From NCBI GenBank assembly GCA_029942265.1, contig JAOZTO010000077.1, forward strand, positions 1 to 8,701: a stretch of 8,701 nucleotides of DNA, written 5' to 3'. The DNA comes from Desulfocapsa sp. (GTDB lineage: Bacteria; Desulfobacterota; Desulfobulbia; Desulfobulbales; Desulfocapsaceae). The position numbers and the translations under genes are program-made. The notes under the pieces are model-generated. The model was not told the origin of the DNA, did no database searches, and was given only the letters and a program-made list of their open reading frames with translations. Below are positions 1 through 6,412 of this stretch, in pieces; position 1 is the stretch's first letter; the number at the start of each line of letters is the position of its first letter.

Positions 1-195
1 AAACGAACCTGGGGCACTATCCAAACATTTACAATTCAGTGGTATGGGCTGTTTTAAACCCAACCCGAATATTTACGTGACAGCTTAGTGTTATGCTAAT
101 TATTGGGTACTCGCTGAATAGTTACTAATTTTGAAATAGATGCAAAAAATTGTTTCAGAAATATGATGTAAATGCTATGATTTGACTGTTTGTAA

Positions 196-222
196 TTGGC
201 CAAATTGTGATGCCTGTATAAT
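196..222 (+). promoter_or_regulatory. Candidate ftsZ promoter
   Basis: A perfect TATAAT lies at 217-222, 29 bases before the ftsZ start codon. The best upstream partner is TTGGCC at 196-201 with a short 15-base spacer. A better-looking TTGACT at 182-187 is 29 bases away, too far for a normal sigma-70 promoter. The -10 call is attractive but the -35 is poor, and the same bases also form a hairpin loop, so this is tentative. Confidence 0.35.
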
Positions 223-228
223 GCAGGC
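212..228 (+). promoter_or_regulatory. Hairpin in the ftsZ leader
   Basis: GCCTG (212-216) pairs with CAGGC (224-228). An inner T-G wobble and an A-T pair extend this to a 7-pair stem with a TAA loop. The right arm is followed by TTTT (229-232) and then, ten bases on, by the ftsZ ribosome binding site GGAG (243-246). If transcription starts upstream, this could act as an attenuator or RNA stability element. If the TATAAT inside it is a real -10 box, the hairpin is DNA-level coincidence or an operator. The T-run is too short to call it a terminator. Confidence 0.3.
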
Positions 229-251
229 TTTTGTGAATAACGGGAGAAAAT

Positions 252-1481
252 ATGCCTTTTAGAATGGCGGAAACAGAAGGTGTTGCAGTAGTAAAGGTCA
301 TAGGCGTTGGTGGTGGTGGCGGTAATGCTATTAACACAATGGTCGAACATCGTCTTCAGGGTGTTGAGTTTGTTACAGCCAATACAGACAAGCAGGCTCT
401 TGATCAATCCCGTGCCGATGTGTGTTTGCAGATTGGTCCTGGAATCACCAAAGGTCTTGGAGCAGGTGCTGATCCAGAAACTGGTGAACAGGCTGCCCTT
501 GAATCCATTGATGCGATAAGTGATAGTTTGAAGGGTGCAGATATGGTTTTTGTGGCCGCTGGATTAGGTGGTGGAACCGGTACAGGTGCTGCTCCTATTG
601 TTGCAAAAATCAGCAGGGAGATGGGTGCTCTGACCGTTGCTGTGGTTACAAAGCCCTTTCACTTTGAAGGTAAGTTCCGTATGCGTAATGCGGAAAAAGG
701 CTGGAAGGAACTGCGCAAATATGCTGATACAATTATCACAGTTCCAAATGATCGTTTGCTTTCGCTAATGCAGAAAAATTCAAAACTTTCTGATATGTTA
801 GGGATGGCTGATAAGGTTTTACTGCAGGCAGTAAAAGGCATTACTGATCTTATTAATGTCCCAGGACTTATGAATGCTGACTTTGCAGATCTTCGAACTG
901 TAATGCGTGAGGTTGGCCCTGCAATTATGGGTACAGGTTTTGCCATTGGTGAAAATCGAGCCACAGAAGCTGCCAACAGAGCTATAGATAATCAGCTTCT
1001 TGAAGACATTGGCATTGATGGAGCGCGTGGGTTACTTATCAATATCTCTGCTTCTGAAGAATCTTTCACGATGGCTGAATTTATGGAAGCCTCTGCTCTT
1101 ATTCAAAATAAAGTTGATGATGAAGCCAAAGTAGTTATTGGTGCCTTGTATGATGATGCACTTGATGACGAACTACATGTTACTGTGATTGCAACAGGTG
1201 TGGGTGAATCTGTCCCTGAAAAAAAGAATCTCGTCCAGGTGGACATCCCAGTGACAAAAGCCCCTGTGGCAGAAAAAGCTAAGGAAACACGAATTGGAAG
1301 TCAAACACTTGCAACTCCGAATCGTCCCGAAGGAAAACCTATTTTTCCATCATCCAATTTTAATGGGTTTGACAATCATGGCATTTCCTCCGGAGAAAGC
1401 GCTAAACCCAGTAAGGAAGTAAGGCCTTGGAATGAAGAATATATGGAGACACCAACATATCTCAGGAAAAAGGCCAATTAA
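252..1481 (+). CDS. ftsZ: Cell division GTPase FtsZ
   Basis: Tubulin-like GTPase that polymerises into the cytoplasmic Z-ring and organises septation. The 409 residues carry the hallmarks of the family: the N-terminal glycine-rich stretch GVGGGGGNA (residues 18-26), the tubulin signature GGGTGTGAAP (106-115), and the T7 synergy loop NADFAD (208-213), whose acidic residues D210 and D213 complete the GTPase site of the neighbouring subunit. A polar, low-complexity linker covers about residues 320-390. The conserved tail peptide ends in TPTYLRKKAN (400-409), the docking site for FtsA, ZipA-like and other partners. The ATG at 252 has a good ribosome binding site (GGAG, 243-246, 5-base spacing); a second in-frame ATG four codons later lacks one. 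Length and domain order are typical. The radical SAM gene follows after 35 bases with no terminator between, so the two are probably co-transcribed. Confidence 0.98.
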   Translation: MPFRMAETEGVAVVKVIGVGGGGGNAINTMVEHRLQGVEFVTANTDKQALDQSRADVCLQIGPGITKGLGAGADPETGEQAALESIDAISDSLKGADMVFVAAGLGGGTGTGAAPIVAKISREMGALTVAVVTKPFHFEGKFRMRNAEKGWKELRKYADTIITVPNDRLLSLMQKNSKLSDMLGMADKVLLQAVKGITDLINVPGLMNADFADLRTVMREVGPAIMGTGFAIGENRATEAANRAIDNQLLEDIGIDGARGLLINISASEESFTMAEFMEASALIQNKVDDEAKVVIGALYDDALDDELHVTVIATGVGESVPEKKNLVQVDIPVTKAPVAEKAKETRIGSQTLATPNRPEGKPIFPSSNFNGFDNHGISSGESAKPSKEVRPWNEEYMETPTYLRKKAN

Positions 1482-1516
1482 CTCGTATCTGCAATTGCAC
1501 AAATTGTCCATGAATA

Positions 1517-3310
1517 ATGCGGTCTCCTAGAGCTACGCTGAAAAAAAGGAGAAGTGAAGCTCCTGACTTACTAGGCAACGAAAGCGGCACCTATCTCAAA
1601 AAATGGAAAGACCGCATTCCGGTTGCTCTGCTTTACCCTAATACATATGCAGTCGGTGTTTCAAGTCTTGGCTTTCAGCTAGTGTATTCATTGTTGAACC
1701 AATTTGACCACCTTGTTTGCGAACGTTTTTTTCTCTCAAAAGATCCAGCTGTCACACTTCGATCATTTGAATCGGGTCGACTTCTTACGGATTTTCCTCT
1801 TCTGTTTTACTCCATAAGTTTTGAACATGATTATGTCAATCTTGCCAAGTTATTGCTAAAAGGTGGTGTTACTCTTTTCGCAGAGGATCGTGAGGATACT
1901 CTTATTAGCAATGAAAATCCTATGGTTGTGGGTGGTGGAGTTGCAACATTTATGAACCCAGAACCATTAGCACCTTTTAGCGATCTTTTTTTACTTGGTG
2001 AGGCGGAAGGAATCTTGCAGGATTTTGTCATGCTGTTTACTGAAAAAATGGAGTCTGCTTCACGCTCGGAACTTCTTTATCTAACACAAAAAACAGTATC
2101 TGCTGCCTATGTACCAAGTTTCCATAAAGCAGTTTATTCAGAAAAAACTGGACGTCTGTGTGATTCCGTTCCATTGAGAGGGAAAGATAGTTCAATTAAA
2201 AAGCATACAGTACAATCAGTTGAAAAAGCTGCTCACTCGCAGTTATTAAGTCCTGATGCAGAGTTTTCAAATCTCTATGTTACTGAGCTTGGTCGAGGGT
2301 GTTCCAAAGGGTGTAGGTTTTGTGCCGCAGGATTTATTTACAGACCTCCAAGGCTCTGGGATGCAGATGCTGTTGTTAGGGGAATTGAAGAACGGAATAG
2401 TGATGTTAAACGTATAGGCTTATTGGGCATGGAAATGGCTCAAAAGGAAGAGTTAGAAACCCTTTCCTCATATCTTCTTGAGAGCGGTTGTTCTCTTTCT
2501 TTCTCTTCTCTTCGAGCAGATAGAATTTCTGGACCACTATTAGAATTGCTCAGAAACAGTGGCCTGAAAAGCGTAGCTATTGCCCCGGATGGTGCGTCGG
2601 AAAGACTTCGCAGGGTAATTAATAAAAACCTGACCGAAGATGATATTCTTTTGGCTGTGGAACGTCTTGCTAAAGCAGGACTTTACAAGTTGAAACTGTA
2701 TTTTATGATAGGATTACCCACAGAAAGTTTTGATGATTTACAGGAAATGATAGATCTGATTAAAACAATTAGAGAACGTATGTTGCCTTTTGGCAGAAAG
2801 CGGGGGAGATTATGTGAGATCTCCTTATCTGTAAATTGTTTTGCGCCAAAACCATGGACACCATTTCAGTTTCATCCTTTTGGAGGCGTAGAATGTGAAA
2901 GTGGTTACGAAATAGATGTATCCCAAACGATTCGATCACTCAAATCCAAAATAACTTTTTTGAAGAAAGGAATTCGCAACGAAGCCAATGTGCGTTTGAA
3001 CCATGATAAACCTGAAAATGTTCTGTTTCAGGCAGTTCTTGCGAAAGGTGATCGTCGATTGGCTAATGTGCTTGCGACTATGGCACGTGATCACATCCCC
3101 TGGAAACAAGCTATGAGAAAACATGACTTGTCCCCTGGATTTTATGCTATTTATCAGCATGCAAAAGACGACTATTTGCCATGGAATATTGTTGATCATG
3201 GTATAAGTAAAAAATATCTCTGGGCGGAATATCAAAAAAGCTTTCTTGCACAAACAACAGTTGCATGTGACACAAAAGTTTGTAAACGATGTGGGGTTTG
3301 TGGTGAATAA
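1517..3310 (+). CDS. Radical SAM protein with B12-binding-like N-terminus
   Basis: 597-residue iron-sulfur enzyme of unknown substrate. The radical SAM core begins near residue 252, with the cluster motif CSKGCRFC giving C262, C266 and C269 (CxxxCxxC), followed by AGFIYRPPR. This resembles the uncharacterised radical SAM family I know as TIGR03960. Residues about 35-200 look like a Rossmann-type cobalamin-binding domain, but I see no DxHxxG motif, so B12 binding is doubtful. A second cysteine cluster closes the protein: C584, C589, C592, C595 (ending CGVCGE), possibly a further Fe-S or zinc site. Relatives are often fused to or followed by a DUF2344 (TIGR03936) partner; none is seen here. The ATG at 1517 is the first possible ATG, since an in-frame TGA lies at 1511-1513, but it has no clear Shine-Dalgarno sequence. 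An A7 run (1541-1547) sits near the start. The sensor kinase start overlaps its stop. Confidence 0.85.
   Translation: MRSPRATLKKRRSEAPDLLGNESGTYLKKWKDRIPVALLYPNTYAVGVSSLGFQLVYSLLNQFDHLVCERFFLSKDPAVTLRSFESGRLLTDFPLLFYSISFEHDYVNLAKLLLKGGVTLFAEDREDTLISNENPMVVGGGVATFMNPEPLAPFSDLFLLGEAEGILQDFVMLFTEKMESASRSELLYLTQKTVSAAYVPSFHKAVYSEKTGRLCDSVPLRGKDSSIKKHTVQSVEKAAHSQLLSPDAEFSNLYVTELGRGCSKGCRFCAAGFIYRPPRLWDADAVVRGIEERNSDVKRIGLLGMEMAQKEELETLSSYLLESGCSLSFSSLRADRISGPLLELLRNSGLKSVAIAPDGASERLRRVINKNLTEDDILLAVERLAKAGLYKLKLYFMIGLPTESFDDLQEMIDLIKTIRERMLPFGRKRGRLCEISLSVNCFAPKPWTPFQFHPFGGVECESGYEIDVSQTIRSLKSKITFLKKGIRNEANVRLNHDKPENVLFQAVLAKGDRRLANVLATMARDHIPWKQAMRKHDLSPGFYAIYQHAKDDYLPWNIVDHGISKKYLWAEYQKSFLAQTTVACDTKVCKRCGVCGE
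3293..3305 (+). promoter_or_regulatory. Weak RBS and GTG start of the kinase gene
   Basis: The kinase frame is open back to a TTG at 3246, but it has no in-frame ATG before the first membrane segment. GTG at 3303-3305 is the preferred start because GGGG (3293-3296) lies 6 bases upstream and the codon overlaps the radical SAM stop (TAA, 3308-3310), as in translational coupling. GTG at 3300 or 3291 and TTG at 3246 remain possible. Confidence 0.5.
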
Positions 3311-4772
3311 AGTAGAAGACATTTTAGTACCTGCTACTTCAAAAAATGGACGAGATCTACGTTCCGGTCTTCTACCTTTTCAACTGGTGAAATATTTTTC
3401 CTTTACCAGCCTTGGTGTGATTCTTATTTTCACCTTTTTCCTTTCCTGGTTTATTTCCAGTAATGCGCGTGAAGTAATGCTTCAGCAAAGTGAAGCGTAC
3501 TCTATTTTACTTGCCGAAAATTTGAATCAGCAGGTTTTTCGAGGATTTGTTTTACCCACAGTTGTTCGTTATGGAAAAATTGCTTTGTCTAATCCCGAAC
3601 AATTTGAAAGATTGGATCTTATTGTACGAAATGCTACAGCAAGCATGCAGATAGGAGCTGTGACAATTTACGACTCTACTATCAATATAGTATCCTATTC
3701 TACCAATGATACACTTGTTGGGAAAAAAAATGTGGGTGGATTGGAATATGAAAAAGCCTTAACGGGAGTTGCTAATTCGCAAATTGTTTCCAGTGGCACT
3801 GTGTTGAACCTTTTCCCTGGAGCTCCAGAGGTACATTGTCGATTAAAGACATTTATTCCATTTCGCCAGGTGCGTGAAGATGCCAGTTCGGAAGGGCAGA
3901 TAATGGGAGTTATTGAAATTACGCTTGATCTTTCAAAAGCGTATGCAGCTATTGTGCAACTTCAGGCGCGTATCATTCTTGTCTCTTCGTCTGTTATGGC
4001 AATCCTCTTTCTCGTCCTTCTTGTTATTGTTAGTCGGGCTGGTAAAATAATGGATCGTAGGGTTGAGGAACGGTTGCTACTTGAACAGCAGTTAAATGAT
4101 GCCCAGCGCTTAGCGCATCTGGGAACGATGGTAGCAACAGTCTCCCATGAGATAAAGAGTCCTCTTGGAATTGTCCGTTCTACCGCTGAAATTCTCGTTA
4201 AAAGGATTAAAAAAATTGCACCAGGTAACGAAAACCTTGCAGAAATTATTGTTGCTGAAACTGTGCGCCTTAACAATATTGTGCTTGAATTCCTTGATTT
4301 TGCACGACCACAAGAGCTTAAACTTTCTCCGGTTGATATCAATCGATCTGTTGAACAGGCGTTACTATTTGTTGATCCTGAGTTGAATGGAAAAAACATT
4401 CGCCTTGAGACAAAACTTGATCCTGATATCGGACAGATAGTCATTGATCCTGATCTGTTTTATCGTGGTTTTCTAAATATTCTTGTTAATGCCATTCAGG
4501 CCATGCTGGATGGTGGAGTGCTTCGTGTGCAAACCCATAATGATGAATCTAGTGGATCGATTTTTATTTCGATTCAGGATAACGGAGCGGGAATGGATGA
4601 AGAGAAAAAAAACCAGATTTTTAAACCTTTTTTTACAGATAAGAACAGAGGAACAGGTCTTGGACTTGCCATTACCAAAAATATTATTGAGCAGCATCAC
4701 GGCAGTATTACAGTGCGTTCTAAAGAAAATGAAGGCTCTACCTTTACAATCATTCTGCCACGAAAAATTTAA
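3303..4772 (+). CDS. Membrane sensor histidine kinase
   Basis: Two-component kinase that should autophosphorylate on histidine in response to a periplasmic or membrane signal. Numbered from the GTG at 3303 (489 residues): a short cytoplasmic head, transmembrane segment 1 at about 33-52, an extracytoplasmic sensor of about 170 residues that looks like a Cache/PDC-type fold (weak call), and transmembrane segment 2 at about 223-245. A charged, probably coiled-coil linker without an evident HAMP domain leads to the H-box SHEIKSPL (H282). The GHKL ATPase shows the N-box around N392/N396 (NILVNAIQ), G1 DNGAG (426-430), F-box FKPFFT (440-445) and G2 GTGLGLA (450-456). The catalytic half resembles NtrB-type kinases and appears intact. 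No response regulator is encoded in the window, so its partner is unknown. It is packed between the radical SAM and transporter genes. Two A8 runs (3723-3730, 4605-4612) lie within the gene. Confidence 0.9.
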   Translation: MNKVEDILVPATSKNGRDLRSGLLPFQLVKYFSFTSLGVILIFTFFLSWFISSNAREVMLQQSEAYSILLAENLNQQVFRGFVLPTVVRYGKIALSNPEQFERLDLIVRNATASMQIGAVTIYDSTINIVSYSTNDTLVGKKNVGGLEYEKALTGVANSQIVSSGTVLNLFPGAPEVHCRLKTFIPFRQVREDASSEGQIMGVIEITLDLSKAYAAIVQLQARIILVSSSVMAILFLVLLVIVSRAGKIMDRRVEERLLLEQQLNDAQRLAHLGTMVATVSHEIKSPLGIVRSTAEILVKRIKKIAPGNENLAEIIVAETVRLNNIVLEFLDFARPQELKLSPVDINRSVEQALLFVDPELNGKNIRLETKLDPDIGQIVIDPDLFYRGFLNILVNAIQAMLDGGVLRVQTHNDESSGSIFISIQDNGAGMDEEKKNQIFKPFFTDKNRGTGLGLAITKNIIEQHHGSITVRSKENEGSTFTIILPRKI

Positions 4773-5389
4773 TGGAAAAGTTATCCCTTAAAAATCTCGC
4801 ATTTTTAAATAATGGTCCTTATAATTTGAACGTCGATACTGGTGGCTGTACTGGTCTTAGTGGGCGATCTGGAATTGGTAAAAGTCAATTACTTAGGGCG
4901 GTGGCAGATGTAATACCTCACGGTGGTGAGTGTTTTCTTAAAGGTGTTGCCAGTTCTACGATTCCAGCACCAGAATGGAGACGGCTGGTTGCCATGGTTC
5001 CGGCTGAATCATTTTGGTGGTTTGACACGGTGGCTTCTCATTTTAGCAGTGCCATCGAAAATGATGATTCCGTGCAAATGCTTCAGCGATTAGGGTTTTC
5101 CCAAGATGTCCTTGGATGGCAAATAAGCAGACTGTCAACGGGTGAACGACAACGACTGTCCCTTGTGCGAACTCTAATTACAAATCCTGAAGTACTTCTG
5201 CTTGATGAACCCACGGCATCCCTTGATAAAAAAATGGTTAATGTTGTTGAACAGATGCTGGATGAACGACGTACTCACCACAAAATGTCCTGCATATGGG
5301 TGAGCCATGATTTGGAGCAACTTGCACGTGTTGCTGACAAGGTATTTCGGGTTGAGACAGAAGGACTTGTAGAGGAGGAACTGCTTTGA
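4772..5389 (+). CDS. fetA: ABC transporter ATPase, FetA/YbbL-like
   Basis: Cytoplasmic ATP-binding subunit that should power the membrane protein encoded next. The protein is short (205 residues) and is a single nucleotide-binding domain: Walker A GRSGIGKS (31-38), signature LSTGE (121-125), Walker B VLLLDEPTASLD (141-152) with catalytic E146, and the switch histidine H179 in VSHD. The Q-loop is unusual: where a glutamine is expected the sequence reads VPAES (76-80), followed by FWWFDTV. The ATG overlaps the last base of the kinase stop (TAATG), and the FetB-like gene overlaps its 3' end by four bases, so the three are probably translationally coupled. In E. coli, FetA (YbbL) pairs with FetB (YbbM) in a transporter implicated in iron export. 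The FetA name rests mostly on the FetB partner, and the substrate here is inferred. Confidence 0.85.
   Translation: MEKLSLKNLAFLNNGPYNLNVDTGGCTGLSGRSGIGKSQLLRAVADVIPHGGECFLKGVASSTIPAPEWRRLVAMVPAESFWWFDTVASHFSSAIENDDSVQMLQRLGFSQDVLGWQISRLSTGERQRLSLVRTLITNPEVLLLDEPTASLDKKMVNVVEQMLDERRTHHKMSCIWVSHDLEQLARVADKVFRVETEGLVEEELL
5373..5388 (+). promoter_or_regulatory. Strong RBS fixing a TTG start for fetB
   Basis: A full AGGAGG (5373-5378) sits 7 bases before TTG 5386-5388. That TTG overlaps the upstream TGA stop (5387-5389). The nearby ATG at 5390 is out of frame and meets TGA at once. The in-frame GTG at 5392 has a 13-base spacer. TTG is therefore the best start. Confidence 0.75.
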
Positions 5390-6192
5390 ATGTGATTTCA
5401 CTCTCGGCTTTTGATCTTTCCCTTGCTTCTGTACTTGTTTTATTACTGGCTGCTACCAGTTTTCGTATTGGACTTGGCCTTGAAAAGCGGCTTGTGATTT
5501 CTGCACTGCGAATGATTGTACAATTGCTCCTTGTCGGAATGGTGTTGAAGGTTTTGTTTGCAAGTGCCAACCTTGCCTTTGTTGGAGGTATGTCACTCTG
5601 CATGTTACTTATTGCTGGGTATGAAGTGTCGGCGAGACAAAAACGGAAACTTCGTGGAGTAACAGGATATTTGATCAGTACCAGTTCCATGATGGTTTCT
5701 TCGTTTACAGTAACACTTCTAGCTTTACTCTTTATGGTTGGAGTGGATCCCTGGTATACCCCACAGTACGCAATTCCTCTGCTTGGTATGCTGCTTGGAA
5801 ATACTATGAATGGTGTTGCACTTGCATCGGACAGATTAACAACTGAAATGTACAATCAACGTGGTGTGGTGGAACAACGACTTCTTCTCGGACAGGATTG
5901 GCAAGAGGCAAGTGGTGATATTAGACGGGACTGTATGCGAACGGGGATGATCCCTATTATAAATTCCATGGCAGCTGCAGGAGTTGTCAGTTTGCCGGGC
6001 ATGATGACGGGACAGATCCTGGGCGGATCTTCGCCGTTGGACGCTGTTAAATACCAGATACTTATTATGCTTCTTATTGCGGCCGGTACTGGCTTTGGTG
6101 TTGTGACAGCTATTTGGTTGATTAGTCGTCGCCTTTTTGATGATCGACAACGTCTGGTGCTGGATTGTCTTGAGACTTCAAAAAGTAGATAA
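5386..6192 (+). CDS. fetB: FetB/YbbM-family (UPF0014) ABC permease
   Basis: Inner-membrane permease of 268 residues, the family's usual size, with about seven hydrophobic segments by eye (roughly 10-30, 38-58, 62-80, 95-120, 128-146, 188-212, 224-248). Recognisable family blocks are R42-MIVQLLLVG near the N-terminus, IPLLGMLLGNTMN (130-142), and a long conserved stretch at 187-214 that includes IPIINSMAAAGVVSLPGMM and ends in GQILGG, followed by SPLDAVKYQI. The E. coli homologue, with its ATPase FetA, is linked to iron export and oxidative stress resistance; that role is transferred by homology and the metal is not proven here. The gene starts with TTG, overlaps the ATPase gene by four bases and has a consensus ribosome binding site. 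It is the last gene of the packed cluster, with 220 bases to the next gene. No clean terminator follows it. Confidence 0.92.
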   Translation: MNVISLSAFDLSLASVLVLLLAATSFRIGLGLEKRLVISALRMIVQLLLVGMVLKVLFASANLAFVGGMSLCMLLIAGYEVSARQKRKLRGVTGYLISTSSMMVSSFTVTLLALLFMVGVDPWYTPQYAIPLLGMLLGNTMNGVALASDRLTTEMYNQRGVVEQRLLLGQDWQEASGDIRRDCMRTGMIPIINSMAAAGVVSLPGMMTGQILGGSSPLDAVKYQILIMLLIAAGTGFGVVTAIWLISRRLFDDRQRLVLDCLETSKSR

Positions 6193-6412
6193 TAAATTCA
6201 TTTGCGTAGCAATTTAGTAAATGTAAAAAAGCCCAATCGCATATCGTGTTTGAATAGATACCTTTCTGCTTGTATTTTTTGCGGTTTTATTGTTCATTTG
6301 TCAATATCAGTTAATCATTAAGTACGTGATCCATGTTGGCCGGATGTAGGATACTGCAGTAAAGATCGAAAATGTGGGTTGCTAGGTTTTCTTATCTCTA
6401 TGGGGAGGAGTA
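6193..6412. other. Intergenic region between fetB and the reductase gene
   Basis: AT-rich spacer of 220 bases with no supportable gene. I find no G+C-rich hairpin with a T-run that would end the upstream unit, and no -35/-10 pair of normal spacing. The visible elements are a perfect inverted repeat TTAAT-C-ATTAA (6311-6321), a TTGTCA hexamer (6298-6303) without a matching -10, and a weak -10-like GATACT (6350-6355). The purine-rich GGGGAGGAG (6402-6410) is the ribosome binding site of the reductase. The size and inverted repeat suggest separate regulation of the downstream gene. Confidence 0.5.
6311..6321. repeat. Perfect 11-base inverted repeat, possible operator
   Basis: TTAAT and ATTAA flank a single central C, about 90 bases before the reductase start. 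It is AT-only in both arms, which occurs easily by chance in such sequence. I cannot tie it to a known regulator. Confidence 0.25.

Larger units (their letters stand above)
1..251. other. Gene-free region upstream of ftsZ
   Basis: No convincing coding sequence is present. The three forward frames entering from the left edge close at about 57, 80 and 88, and none of their tails resembles the end of FtsA, the usual upstream neighbour of FtsZ. The region is AT-rich. It contains an 8-base palindrome TTGGCCAA (196-203), a TATAAT box (217-222) inside a hairpin (212-228), and two copies of TTGTGA (205-210 and 231-236) flanking that hairpin. It probably holds the promoter or leader of ftsZ, but no complete -35/-10 pair with normal spacing can be assigned. 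Confidence 0.6.

Noticed and set aside
1..88. Possible 3' end of an upstream gene such as ftsA
   Set aside because: All three forward frames close by 88, but none of the short tails resembles an FtsA C-terminus, so no partial gene can be supported.
196..213. Sigma-54 promoter upstream of ftsZ (TTGGCC ... TGC)
   Set aside because: The GG and GC dinucleotides are 12 bases apart where 10 are required. A similar match before 6413 (TTGGC at 6336) has a 16-base gap.
96..407. Reverse-strand frame of 103 codons across the ftsZ start
   Set aside because: It overlaps the ftsZ N-terminus, has low-complexity composition and no recognisable domain. It is an antisense shadow.
1490..1499. Perfect palindrome TGCAATTGCA between ftsZ and the radical SAM gene
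   Set aside because: It is short, AT-centred and has no T-run after it, so it is not a terminator. Chance occurrence is likely.
5238..5855. Reverse-strand frame of 205 codons opposite fetA and fetB
   Set aside because: Two well-recognised genes occupy the opposite strand. The product is Ser/Thr/Pro-rich with no domain, as expected for an antisense shadow.
6203..6213. Small TTGC/GCAA hairpin after fetB as a terminator
   Set aside because: The stem is four pairs and is not followed by a T-run, so it does not meet the criteria for an intrinsic terminator.
6333..6362. Nine-codon leader peptide frame before the reductase gene
   Set aside because: It has no ribosome binding site, no run of regulatory codons and no attenuator hairpins.
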